Positions 8,591 to 14,679 are shown, numbered from the stretch's first letter. The stretch is 25,235 nt of DNA from Treponema sp. UBA1226 (GCA_002309195.1 DBWY01000001.1:1-25235); one strand, 5' to 3'. Notes: generated from the sequence alone by a model not told the origin. Made by a program: numbers and translations.

Positions 8591-9191
8591 CGCCTGTGTT
8601 TCCAGAATATAAATACGAAGCAATTACAGGCCGTACTTTTAATGCAACGCAGACTGCAACAAAACATTTTATGATGTCTCCCGGAATAAACGGAATGACA
8701 CATGCACCGATTGTATATGAAAAAGCAGTTTTTCCTTCCGGGATTTTAGAAAGGTGCAGAGCCCATGATGAAAAATGAATTACACCCGGAATGTACATAA
8801 CGACAAGGCCTGCAAGCATTGCAAGTGAAAGCCTTATTACAAGAGAAGCACTTATTTTTCTTTCCCTGATATCCGGTTTTCCTGCAATAAGACCTGCAGC
8901 AAAAGCTCCGAGAAAATAACCTGCAAGAAAGCCTCCTGTAGGTCCTGCAAAAACTCCTATGCCACCAGTCCCGCCAGAAAACACTGGAAGTCCGAGAAGT
9001 CCTGCAGTAAGAAATAAAGCGACTGGCGTTGCTGCAAAAATTCCGCCTGTAAGAACTGCACACAAAAGACATACTACGTTCTGTAAAACAACAGGTACAG
9101 GACCAATCGAAATTTTTACAAAGCCAGATACAGAAATGATTGCGGCAAACATTGCCGTTATAGAAATTTTTAGAGACTGTTTGTTTGTCAT
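8574..9191 (-). CDS. bioY: Biotin transporter substrate-binding component
   Basis: 205 residues with six hydrophobic segments. Recognisable BioY features are the early MFAAIISVSGFVKISIGPVPVVLQN stretch, the LLGLPVFSGGTGGIGVFAGPTGGFLAGYF loop that shapes the biotin pocket, and a GDIIKCFVAV helix near the end. It captures biotin at the cytoplasmic membrane and works with BioM and BioN. No biotin-synthesis genes are in view, so uptake may be the main supply. There is no ribosome-binding sequence before the ATG; the -10 box TATACT ends 6 bp upstream, so the mRNA is probably leaderless. Transcription should be repressed by BirA. Confidence 0.95.
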   Translation of the reverse strand: MTNKQSLKISITAMFAAIISVSGFVKISIGPVPVVLQNVVCLLCAVLTGGIFAATPVALFLTAGLLGLPVFSGGTGGIGVFAGPTGGFLAGYFLGAFAAGLIAGKPDIRERKISASLVIRLSLAMLAGLVVMYIPGVIHFSSWALHLSKIPEGKTAFSYTIGACVIPFIPGDIIKCFVAVCVALKVRPVIASYLYSGNTGDDKNQ

Positions 9192-9197
9192 GAGATG

Positions 9198-9227
9198 AGT
9201 ATATTCAATTGTAAACCTTTATGTCAA
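9198..9227 (-). promoter_or_regulatory. Promoter of the bioYMN operon
   Basis: On the minus strand TTGACA (9227-9222) and TATACT (9203-9198) are separated by 18 bp. The -35 box lies in the spacer of the BirA operator and the ATG is 6 bp past the -10 box. Confidence 0.8.
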
Positions 9228-9241
9228 TATATGGTTTACAA
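9209..9241. promoter_or_regulatory. BirA operator (biotin box)
   Basis: TTGTAAACC (9209-9217), 15 bp, then GGTTTACAA (9233-9241): a perfect inverted repeat that matches the BirA consensus known from E. coli and many other bacteria, with the usual 14-16 bp spacer. It covers the -35 box of the bioY promoter, so binding would block RNA polymerase. Its right half overlaps the stop codon of mgtE (9236-9238), so the box is partly coding. Confidence 0.95.
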
Positions 9242-10612
9242 TCCAAGAAGCTGTTTTGCAATTCCAAAGTAAACTAAAAGAGAAACTGCATCGACGATTG
9301 TCGTGATGAACGGACTTGCCATTACAGCCGGATCAAAGCCGAGCTTCTTTGCAATAAGCGGAAGTGTACAGCCGATTACTTTTGCAACAAGAACGGTTAC
9401 ACACATCGTTATGCAGACAACAGAAGCAACCATGACGGTAACATCTGTGTTTCTTAAAAGCAGACGGTCAACGAGCATAATCTTTGTAAAGCAGACAACA
9501 GCAAGACAGAGACCGCACAAAACTGCAGTTCGGACTTCTTTCCAGATTACAGCACCCAGATCACGGAACTCAACTTCGCCCAGAGAGAGAGAACGGATTA
9601 TCGTTACAGAAGACTGCGAACCAGAATTACCGCCTGTATCCATGAGCATCGGAATGAATGCAGTCAATACAACCTGAGCTGCAAGTGCATTTTCAAAACT
9701 TGTGATAATCATTCCGGTAAAGGTTGCACTGACCATCAAAAGCATAAGCCATCCGATACGATGCTTAAAAAGGTTAAACGGACTTGCACGAAGATATGTT
9801 TTATCTGACGGGGTCATACCGGCCATGATTTCGATATCTTCTGTTGTTTCATCTTCGAGAACTTCGATAGCGTCATCGAATGCGATGATACCGACCATTC
9901 TTTCTTCTTTGTCTACAACCGGCAGCGCCATGAAGTTGTATTTTGAAAACATCTGTGCAACTTCTTCCTGGTCGGTGTGAGTGTTGATAGAAATTACATT
10001 TGTCTTCATCAAGTCGTCGATGAGCATTTCGTCATCTTTTGCAAGAAGAAGATCCTTTACAGAAAGACGTCCGAGAAGTTTTCTGTTTTTTGTTACATAA
10101 CAAGTATAGAAAGATTTTTTATCAGTTCCGTTTTTGCGGATAAGATTAATTGCCTGGCCTACAGTCGTTCCGAGTCTTAAGGAAACATATTCTGTAGTCA
10201 TGATTGAACCTGCAGAATTTTCAGGGTACTGCAGAATCTGATTGATTGCCTTTCTTGTTTCTGAATCGACGTGAGTTAAAATTCGTTCTACAACATTTGC
10301 AGGCATTTCTTCGACGATATCAACTGCTTCGTTTACATAAAGCTCGTCAAGAATTTCTGTTAATTCTGAATCAGAAAAACCCTTGATGAGTTTTTCCTGA
10401 TAGTCGCTTTCCATTTCGACAAAGGCATCTGATGCAATTTTCTTTGGAAGAAGGCGAAAGATAAGAGGCCCTGCTTTTTCCGGAAGCTCCTGAATGATTG
10501 CAGCGACATCTTCTCCTGCCATTGTAGAAAGGATATCCTTTACGGTTGAGTATTTTTTTTCTTCAAGTAATTTGTCCAGTGTTTTTTCGAAAGTTGCGTT
10601 TAAGTCTGTCAT
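9236..10612 (-). CDS. mgtE: MgtE-family magnesium transporter
   Basis: 458 residues, full length. An N-terminal helical MgtE domain (about 1-130) is followed by a CBS pair (about 135-255, with SIMTTEYVSL and the second CBS repeat FMALPVVDKEERMVGIIAFDDAIEVL), a plug helix and five membrane helices (about 285-458). The channel segment GGNSGSQSSV and PFITTIVDAVSLLVYF are present, and Asp441 corresponds to the pore Asp that coordinates Mg2+ in the Thermus protein. Acidic residues in the N and CBS domains normally close the pore when internal Mg2+ is high. GAGG lies just before the ATG. A long leader with its own small reading frame precedes the gene. Confidence 0.95.
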   Translation of the reverse strand: MTDLNATFEKTLDKLLEEKKYSTVKDILSTMAGEDVAAIIQELPEKAGPLIFRLLPKKIASDAFVEMESDYQEKLIKGFSDSELTEILDELYVNEAVDIVEEMPANVVERILTHVDSETRKAINQILQYPENSAGSIMTTEYVSLRLGTTVGQAINLIRKNGTDKKSFYTCYVTKNRKLLGRLSVKDLLLAKDDEMLIDDLMKTNVISINTHTDQEEVAQMFSKYNFMALPVVDKEERMVGIIAFDDAIEVLEDETTEDIEIMAGMTPSDKTYLRASPFNLFKHRIGWLMLLMVSATFTGMIITSFENALAAQVVLTAFIPMLMDTGGNSGSQSSVTIIRSLSLGEVEFRDLGAVIWKEVRTAVLCGLCLAVVCFTKIMLVDRLLLRNTDVTVMVASVVCITMCVTVLVAKVIGCTLPLIAKKLGFDPAVMASPFITTIVDAVSLLVYFGIAKQLLGL

Positions 10613-10686
10613 TTTAAGTCCTCTTTTTTGTTTTCTAAAAAGATAAAACGGGTTTGATAAATTCCGTCCTGAAAAAAATAAAATCG

Positions 10687-10758
10687 GACTCGTATGGTCA
10701 AAAATTAGAAGTAAAGACTCGGAGAAAGCTCTGTTCTATTTGGACCCGGATACGAGTC
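10687..10758 (-). promoter_or_regulatory. Candidate attenuator in the mgtE leader (competing stems)
   Basis: On the minus strand GACTCGTAT (10758-10750), which lies within the leader-peptide codons, can pair perfectly with ATACGAGTC (10695-10687), nine base pairs, followed by CGATTTTATTTTTTT. The same upstream strand can instead pair through GACTCG with CGAGTC at 10721-10716. The two pairings exclude each other, and the distal one has a terminator-like U-rich tail. The 54-base loop makes a simple terminator unlikely on its own. The structure is seen; the regulatory role is inferred. Confidence 0.45.
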
Positions 10759-10779
10759 GCTGGTACTGCCACCAGGCAT
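10705..10779 (-). CDS. 24-residue leader peptide upstream of mgtE
   Basis: A short frame beginning at the ATG at 10779 and ending with TAA at 10707-10705. It is preceded by AAAAGGAGG (GGAGG at 10791-10787) with an ideal 7-base spacing, stronger than the site of most genes in this window. The peptide begins MPGGSTSDSYPGP, has four Pro and ends SLYF. It sits on the same strand as mgtE, 92 bp upstream of it, inside its presumed transcript. Its codons overlap one arm of the leader stem, as in translation-controlled attenuators. The frame stays open upstream to about 10968, but nothing supports that longer form. Confidence 0.55.
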   Translation of the reverse strand: MPGGSTSDSYPGPNRTELSPSLYF

Positions 10780-10842
10780 ATCGCTTCCTCCTTTTAAGAC
10801 AAGATTGAACGGCATAAAACCGCTGCAGGATTCGTTTTGTAA

Positions 10843-10871
10843 AAAATATTCTATTAAAAAGAATTTGTCAA
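10843..10871 (-). promoter_or_regulatory. Promoter of the leader peptide-mgtE transcript
   Basis: TTGACA (10871-10866), a 17-bp spacer, then TATTTT (10848-10843) on the minus strand. It predicts a start near 10836 and an mgtE leader of about 220 bases. Confidence 0.7.
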
Positions 10872-10958
10872 GGCTAGGAAACTCGCTGGGAAAAGAATGC
10901 TGGCTCCCGGGGCGTTTTTGAGTGAAAGGGGCGAGATTAAGTGATGAAGGTTTTTTAG

Positions 10959-10986
10959 TTGAATTCAATTTAAAAACTTATATACT
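10959..10986 (+). promoter_or_regulatory. Promoter of arfB
   Basis: TTGAAT (10959-10964), 16 bp, TATACT (10981-10986). The arfB ATG follows after 7 bp with no ribosome-binding site. Confidence 0.65.
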
Positions 10987-10993
10987 AGACACG

Positions 10994-11410
10994 ATGGACA
11001 AAACGCAATTGCACGAATCGATTATAAATAATTCTCAGGTTACCTTTGCAAGAAGTGGCGGAAAGGGTGGACAGAACGTAAACAAAGTTAATACGAAAGT
11101 CTGCCTCCAGCTTCCTTTGTCCGTCATAGAAGGAATTACAGAAGAAGAGCGTGCGCGTCTTAGAACAAAGCTTTCTGCAATCATAAACAGCGAAGACTGT
11201 CTTTATATAAATGTTGATGACGAGCGCTTTCAGGAAATGAATCGAAAGATTGCGCTTTCTAGAATTGAAAACAGAATCATCCAGGCTCTCGTAATTCCAA
11301 AAAAACGAAAGCCGACAAAACCCACGAAAGCGAGCAAAGAAAGAAAACTTAAGCTTAAAAAAATCCGTGCAGAAATTAAAAAGAACCGTGGAAGGATCTT
11401 ATTTAATTAG
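10994..11410 (+). CDS. arfB: Alternative ribosome-rescue factor / peptidyl-tRNA hydrolase (ICT1/YaeJ family)
   Basis: 138 residues from the ATG at 10994. The catalytic GGQ motif is in RSGGKGGQNVNKVNT (GGQ at 25-27), and the protein ends in a Lys/Arg-rich tail (about 100-135) that in ArfB enters the empty mRNA channel of stalled ribosomes. It lacks the codon-recognition domains of RF1/RF2. It therefore frees ribosomes stalled on non-stop mRNA by hydrolysing peptidyl-tRNA. The upstream in-frame extension is rejected because it lacks a start signal and contains the promoter. It converges with the DUF3021 gene; their ends overlap by 8 bp. Confidence 0.93.
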   Translation: MDKTQLHESIINNSQVTFARSGGKGGQNVNKVNTKVCLQLPLSVIEGITEEERARLRTKLSAIINSEDCLYINVDDERFQEMNRKIALSRIENRIIQALVIPKKRKPTKPTKASKERKLKLKKIRAEIKKNRGRILFN

Positions 11411-11861
11411 CTGAATATCTTTTTAATGCATCATTCATTTTCTGATCATCATTTTTTTCTATTATAGTTGTAATTACAAGGCTTGATGAAAAACTTAGGA
11501 TAAAGGCAACTGCAGTTAAAAACCATGGAAGCTTTGTATCTGAAGGAAACCATCTGCAGGCTAAAATCATGATTGCCAGAACGATAAAACAAAGTATGAA
11601 TAAAATTATATGACGAAAAATGCGCGGGATTTTTTTTATCATATAATTTGAATACATTATGTTTTTAATGATTGTAGTTAGAAATGAAAGAATCAAAAGC
11701 TGAAAAATTGATTTTACAGGAACGGCGAGATTGCCACTTCCAAATAGAGATGAAACTCCGGCTGCTTCTTCTCCAACAAAAAAAGTCAGGATTGCAAAAA
11801 CAGCAATCAGTATTCCAAACGTTGTTAAGGTTTCATTTATAATTTTATGTATTGTCTTCAT
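11403..11861 (-). CDS. DUF3021 membrane protein
   Basis: 152 residues with four hydrophobic helices and a short charged C-terminus. The length and layout match DUF3021, small membrane proteins almost always encoded directly after a LytTR-domain regulator, as here (2 bp after it). They are thought to control the regulator from the membrane, but the signal is unknown. The start ATG at 11861 follows the LytTR stop almost directly. Confidence 0.8.
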   Translation of the reverse strand: MKTIHKIINETLTTFGILIAVFAILTFFVGEEAAGVSSLFGSGNLAVPVKSIFQLLILSFLTTIIKNIMYSNYMIKKIPRIFRHIILFILCFIVLAIMILACRWFPSDTKLPWFLTAVAFILSFSSSLVITTIIEKNDDQKMNDALKRYSAN

Positions 11862-11863
11862 TT

Positions 11864-12301
11864 TTATACTCCGAGTTTTTTTCTAAGTTCATCTGCATAC
11901 ATGCGCGAAGCAATTATCTGATAATCGTTTTCAAGTGTAATTTTTATTTTACGGTCAACTTCTGATTTTAGTGATTTTATTTTTCTAAGTGAGCAGATTG
12001 TATTTTTACTTACACGTATAAAATCATATTGCGCTAAAGCAGATTCCAGTTCGTAAAGTTTCATTTCAGAATCAAAGACATCTTTGTCTGTATAGATGAA
12101 AGTACGGCGTTCAAGAGCTTCTATATAAAATATATCTTCAAGATTAATTAAAAATACAGAACCATCTTTTTTTACGGTAATTTGTTTGTCAAGAATTCTG
12201 ATAGAAGCAAGAAGCTTCTCTACCTGCGGTGTAAGTTCTTTACAAGTTACAAGCAGAGAAGTTTCTTTTGCTGACGGTTCAACATTAATTGTTATTTTCA
12301 T
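11864..12301 (-). CDS. LytTR-family DNA-binding regulator
   Basis: 145 residues. A short N-terminal region (1-40) replaces the usual receiver domain, and residues about 45-143 form a LytTR domain, recognised by DGSVFLINLEDIFYIEALERRTFIYT, FDSEMKLYELESAL and DFIRVSKNTICSLRKIKSL. It belongs to the stand-alone LytTR regulators controlled by a membrane partner rather than by a histidine kinase. The start lies 17 bp inside the upstream small gene and has no clear ribosome-binding site, so translation is likely coupled. The palindrome at 12499-12515 is a candidate own operator. Confidence 0.9.
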   Translation of the reverse strand: MKITINVEPSAKETSLLVTCKELTPQVEKLLASIRILDKQITVKKDGSVFLINLEDIFYIEALERRTFIYTDKDVFDSEMKLYELESALAQYDFIRVSKNTICSLRKIKSLKSEVDRKIKITLENDYQIIASRMYADELRKKLGV

Positions 12302-12473
12302 TACTTAAAGTAAACTGTGAAATCCCGAGACATGTCAAGCCGATTCCGAGTAAAGTTGCAGCACCGTCAGGTTCAATGCCTTTGATGATGCAAAGAACAG
12401 TAACTGCAACGCCCATTGCAAGTCCTACAGCTTTAAATACCAGATTGATAAAAGCTTTTGATTTGATTTTCAT
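12285..12473 (-). CDS. Small membrane protein heading the LytTR operon
   Basis: 62 residues from the ATG at 12473, chosen because AAGGAG lies 7 bp upstream; a longer frame from 12500 lacks such a site. Residues about 7-27 and 34-52 are two hydrophobic helices with a short GIEPDGAAT turn. I recognise no named family. It overlaps the LytTR gene by 17 bp, so it is the first of three co-transcribed genes and may be the target or sensor partner of the regulator. Confidence 0.7.
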   Translation of the reverse strand: MKIKSKAFINLVFKAVGLAMGVAVTVLCIIKGIEPDGAATLLGIGLTCLGISQFTLSNENNN

Positions 12474-12498
12474 TTGATTACTCCTTAAAATTTTCATC

Positions 12499-12515
12499 AC
12501 ATTACTATGTAATGT
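12499..12515. promoter_or_regulatory. 17-bp perfect palindrome before the LytTR operon
   Basis: ACATTAC-TAT-GTAATGT, 25 bp upstream of the small membrane-protein ATG. A possible -10 (TTAAAT) lies just upstream on the minus strand, so the palindrome would cover the transcription start. It is a candidate operator. Confidence 0.5.
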
Positions 12516-12682
12516 TGAATTTAATTTAGCGCGCTTTTATGATTCAAATATAAATCTGGTCTTTTAAAAACGAAATACTCTGGAGTATGAGTTGCCATAA
12601 TCCGTACATAAGTTTCCATATAAAGCGGGAAAGATTAAAGAATAGTTTTTACATACAAAAATTCATGTTATAATATACAAAG

Positions 12683-13243
12683 ATGAAACAAAGTAATTTT
12701 ACACAACAGACTCATTTTATCGGTGTTTTGTTAACAGAAGATTTAACGCTGACTTTGGAAGATTGCCGCCGCTACATGAACGAAGCTTACGGTTGCAAAA
12801 GCGGACATGGTACTCCTATTCATGTAACTCTTGTTCCACCGTTCAAGCTGCAGGAAGAATATTCGACAGAAGATTTAGTTCGTGCTATAAAAAAGGATGT
12901 TTTGCCTGAAAGGCTTGGGTTTTCTGCGCACATAGAAAACTTTAGCGCCTTTGGTGACAGGACTATTTTTGGTAACGTGATTGCAAATGATAAATGGACA
13001 AAACTTCGGGACAAAACAGTAAAGGCAATTTTAAATGCGTGTCCTGGCTGCACAAAAAAAGATCAGCGTCCATTCCAGCCGCATGCTACAGTTGCAAATC
13101 GTGACATTCCCGAGGGAGTAATAATTGAAGCTCTCCAGGTAATGAATGAATTAAATCTTGTAGAAGATTTTCCGGTAGATAACATTACTATTTTTGAGCG
13201 CAAGGGGAACAGGTGGGTTGAATCTGTTTCGATCGGGATTTGA
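12683..13243 (+). CDS. 2H phosphoesterase (2'-5' RNA ligase family)
   Basis: 186 residues, the usual size of the family. The two catalytic HxT motifs are intact: HVTLVPPF (His47, Thr49) and FQPHATVANRD (His134, Thr136). Such enzymes open 2',3'-cyclic phosphates or 2'-5' linkages in RNA or nucleotides, and in vitro join tRNA halves; the physiological substrate is unknown. TATAAT (12669-12674) ends 8 bp before the ATG and there is no ribosome-binding site. The next features downstream are tRNA genes on the opposite strand, which with the nearby RNA-repair locus makes an RNA-end-processing role attractive but unproven. Confidence 0.85.
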   Translation: MKQSNFTQQTHFIGVLLTEDLTLTLEDCRRYMNEAYGCKSGHGTPIHVTLVPPFKLQEEYSTEDLVRAIKKDVLPERLGFSAHIENFSAFGDRTIFGNVIANDKWTKLRDKTVKAILNACPGCTKKDQRPFQPHATVANRDIPEGVIIEALQVMNELNLVEDFPVDNITIFERKGNRWVESVSIGI

Positions 13244-13288
13244 GAAAAAGATTAAATAAAATAAACTGAGTTTTGCTTTATCGTGATA

Positions 13289-13362
13289 TAGTCTGTACTG
13301 GATTCGAACCAGCAATTACTTCCGTGAAAGGGAAGTGGCTTAACCATTTTGCCCAACAGACC
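13289..13362 (-). tRNA. tRNA-Glu (TTC)
   Basis: Acceptor GGTCTGT pairs with ACAGACT; T arm CTGG-TTCGAAT-CCAG; anticodon loop CTTTCAC between CTTCC and GGAAG gives TTC. The discriminator is A and CCA is not encoded. Last tRNA of the array. Confidence 0.92.
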
Positions 13363-13369
13363 AAAAAAG

Positions 13370-13441
13370 GGAATTACCTGAGACTCGAACTCAGAATGCC
13401 TGCTCCACGGGCAGGAGTGTTACCTTTACACCAGCAACTCC
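13370..13441 (-). tRNA. tRNA-His (GTG), with C at position 33
   Basis: A G(-1) opposite a C73, the identity pair of tRNA-His, flanks a seven-pair acceptor (GAGTTGC/GTAATTC). D stem GTGT/ACAC, T arm with TTCGAGT loop. The anticodon stem CCTGC/GCAGG holds the loop CCGTGGA, anticodon GTG. Position 33 is C instead of the near-universal U. Confidence 0.85.
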
Positions 13442-13451
13442 ATAATGTTAT

Positions 13452-13522
13452 CGCGCCTGGGACGAATCGAACATCCGTTTGCAGTTTTGGAGACTGCAGT
13501 CCTACCACTGAACGACAGACGC
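13452..13522 (-). tRNA. tRNA-Trp (CCA)
   Basis: Acceptor GCGTCTG/CAGGCGC, discriminator G73 as expected for Trp, anticodon stem GCAGT/ACTGC with loop CTCCAAA (CCA). It begins 8 bp after the stop codon of the XRE gene on the same strand. Confidence 0.9.
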
Positions 13523-13530
13523 GAAAGATT

Positions 13531-13815
13531 TTATGCACTCAATTCTTCTGCATCTTCCTGACTGATTTCAGTTTTTACATGCTGCGTAATGATAAGCTCA
13601 TCCATTGTTACTCCGAGAACTTGAGCAAGAACAACGAGATTGTCAATAGTGGGCATGTTCTTGCCTGCGAACCAGTTGTAGATTGTCTGGACATAAGGGA
13701 AATCCATAATCAACTGAAGTTTGCGGGCAGAGAAACCCTTGTCTCTCATTATTGTTTTGATTTTTGCACCTGTTGCTTTTAAATCCAGAACAGGTTTAAG
13801 GTATGTTGTTTTCAC
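13531..13815 (-). CDS. XRE-family helix-turn-helix protein, copy 2
   Basis: 94 residues starting at GTG (13815), preceded by AAAGGAG at 8-base spacing. Residues about 15-70 form an XRE-type helix-turn-helix with FPYVQTIYNWFAGKNMPTIDNLVVLAQVLGV as the second half. It closely resembles the regulator at 14731-15003, especially over IY-W--GK--PTIDNL-VLA--GVT, so the two are paralogues. It lies between tRNA-Gln and tRNA-Trp genes, 63 bp after a small Cys/His-rich frame, all on one strand. The target is unknown. Confidence 0.85.
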   Translation of the reverse strand: MKTTYLKPVLDLKATGAKIKTIMRDKGFSARKLQLIMDFPYVQTIYNWFAGKNMPTIDNLVVLAQVLGVTMDELIITQHVKTEISQEDAEELSA

Positions 13816-13878
13816 GTTGATAACTCCTTTAACGTCGGAGCTTCAACGCCTTTATTAGGGGAATCTTCAACAGAAGAT

Positions 13879-14052
13879 TTACGCCAAAACTCCGTCTACA
13901 AAAATTGACTTACAGTCCAACGAACTGTTTTTGCACCAGTTTTCATGATTTTCACAGAATGAATGTTCAGAGAAGCTGCATTCCGACCAGGAATGATTTC
14001 TGCTATGTTCGAGACAATGAAGATGGAAATTATAATTGTTTATAGCGGTCAT
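13879..14052 (-). CDS. 57-residue His/Cys-rich small protein
   Basis: A short frame from the ATG at 14052 with TTAAAGGAGG at 7-base spacing, an ideal ribosome-binding site. The sequence has five Cys and six His within residues 10-47 (for example HCLEHSRNH and CENHENWC), then an apolar tail. There is no membrane segment. I recognise no family; a metal-binding peptide or a modified-peptide precursor are both possible. A 7-bp hairpin (AATCTTC-AACA-GAAGATT, 13862-13879) follows directly at the stop codon. The XRE gene follows 63 bp later. Confidence 0.55.
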   Translation of the reverse strand: MTAINNYNFHLHCLEHSRNHSWSECSFSEHSFCENHENWCKNSSLDCKSIFVDGVLA

Positions 14053-14121
14053 CTCTGAACCTCCTTTAAGTGTAAGCCGACTCAAGCCAACTTTTGCGTT
14101 GTTTCAACGCTTTGTGATATT

Positions 14122-14149
14122 AATATAGCATAAAATCTAATTTTGTAAA
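14122..14149 (-). promoter_or_regulatory. Promoter before the second peptide-regulator module
   Basis: TTTACA (14149-14144), 16 bp, TATATT (14127-14122) on the minus strand, in the gap between tRNA-Gln(TTG) and the 57-residue frame. The predicted leader contains a small hairpin GCGTTG-AAA-CAACGC (14096-14110). Confidence 0.5.
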
Positions 14150-14170
14150 TTAGCGCTGTTCTTTAATTTT

Positions 14171-14240
14171 TCTTTCGTCTGGACTCGAACCAGAACTAAA
14201 AGCGTCAAAAACTTCTGTGCTACCCATTACACTACGAAAG
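14171..14240 (-). tRNA. tRNA-Gln (TTG)
   Basis: Acceptor CTTTCGT/ACGAAAG, T arm TCTGG-TTCGAGT-CCAGA, anticodon loop TTTTGAC (TTG) on a GAAGT/GCTTT stem with two wobble pairs. It starts with C1-G72, unlike the U1-A72 of many tRNA-Gln, so the identity rests on the anticodon. Confidence 0.85.
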
Positions 14241-14242
14241 AT

Positions 14243-14315
14243 TCTGCAAGGCAGGATTTGAACCTGCGACCCCATGAACCCAGATCACGTATGCTACCAG
14301 CTACACCACTTGCAG
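14243..14315 (-). tRNA. tRNA-Pro (TGG)
   Basis: Acceptor CTGCAAG/CTTGCAG with the C1-G72 pair of bacterial tRNA-Pro, T arm GCAGG-TTCAAAT-CCTGC, anticodon loop TCTGGGT (TGG) on CGTGA/TCATG. Only 2 bp separate it from tRNA-Gln. Confidence 0.9.
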
Positions 14316-14321
14316 GAAAAA

Positions 14322-14393
14322 TGGGTAAGGTAAGACTCGAACTTACGACGACACGCGTATGAGACGTGCATTCTACCACTGAATTACTTACCC
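14322..14393 (-). tRNA. tRNA-Met (CAT)
   Basis: Acceptor GGGTAAG/CTTACCC, D stem ATTC/GAAT, T arm GTAAG-TTCGAGT-CTTAC, anticodon loop CTCATAC. A paired position 1-72 argues against the initiator. A CAT anticodon could also be tRNA-Ile2, but a tRNA-Ile(TAT) in the same array makes that less needed. Confidence 0.85.
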
Positions 14394-14400
14394 ATAACTT

Positions 14401-14472
14401 AGGACATATTAGACTTGAACCCGCAACAACCGGCTTGGAAGGCCAGAGCTCTACCAATAGAGCTATCACTAC
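14401..14472 (-). tRNA. tRNA-Gly (TCC)-like, degenerate
   Basis: The D arm (GCTC...GAGC) and anticodon arm (CTGGC-CTTCCAA-GCCGG, anticodon TCC) are perfect and a TTCAAGT T loop is present. The T stem fails (GCGGG opposite CTAAT) and the aligned acceptor strands (GTAGTGA and ATGTCCT) have no Watson-Crick pair. The 3' quarter looks replaced, so this is probably a pseudogene or a tRNA mimic. Confidence 0.6.
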
Positions 14473-14481
14473 ATAAAATAG

Positions 14482-14554
14482 TTCTCCCATCAGGATTCGA
14501 ACCCAATACTGCTGTTTCAGAGACAGCTGTTTTACCGGATTAAACTACAGGAGA
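14482..14554 (-). tRNA. tRNA-Gln (CTG)
   Basis: Acceptor TCTCCTG/TGGGAGA with U1-A72, D stem GTTT/AAAC, T stem TTGGG/CCTGA around TTCGAAT, anticodon loop CTCTGAA (CTG). Several wobble pairs make it a rather weak fold. Confidence 0.85.
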
Positions 14555-14560
14555 ATAATA

Positions 14561-14633
14561 TTGCCCATTTTGGAGTTGAACCAAATACCAGACACTTATA
14601 AGATGCCTGCTCTAACCGATGAGCTAATGGGCA
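14561..14633 (-). tRNA. tRNA-Ile (TAT)
   Basis: Acceptor TGCCCAT/ATGGGCA, D stem GCTC/GAGC, T arm TTTGG-TTCAACT-CCAAA, anticodon loop CTTATAA (TAT). UAU-anticodon tRNA-Ile is uncommon in bacteria, which normally use lysidine-modified CAU for AUA codons. Confidence 0.9.
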
Positions 14634-14679
14634 TTTTTAATTCACACCGACTTTGCCTCCCGAACATCAACATACTTCT

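Noticed and set aside
10680..10800. SRP RNA or another known structured RNA in the mgtE leader
   Set aside because: GGAAG-like bases are present but the conserved SRP core loops are not, and I could not fit the M-box pattern.
10705..10968. An 87-residue protein on the minus strand upstream of mgtE
   Set aside because: The upper part crosses the arfB promoter and start region and has no ribosome-binding site; only the last 24 codons have a strong start signal.
13273..13782. A 169-residue plus-strand frame
   Set aside because: It runs antisense across tRNA-Glu, tRNA-His, tRNA-Trp and most of the XRE gene, so it is a shadow.
14227..14490. An 87-residue minus-strand frame
   Set aside because: It is made of four consecutive tRNA genes read as protein.
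13289..14633. A prophage-borne tRNA cluster
   Set aside because: Rare anticodons and mixed genes suggest it, but no integrase, structural or lysis gene and no attachment repeats are visible in the window.
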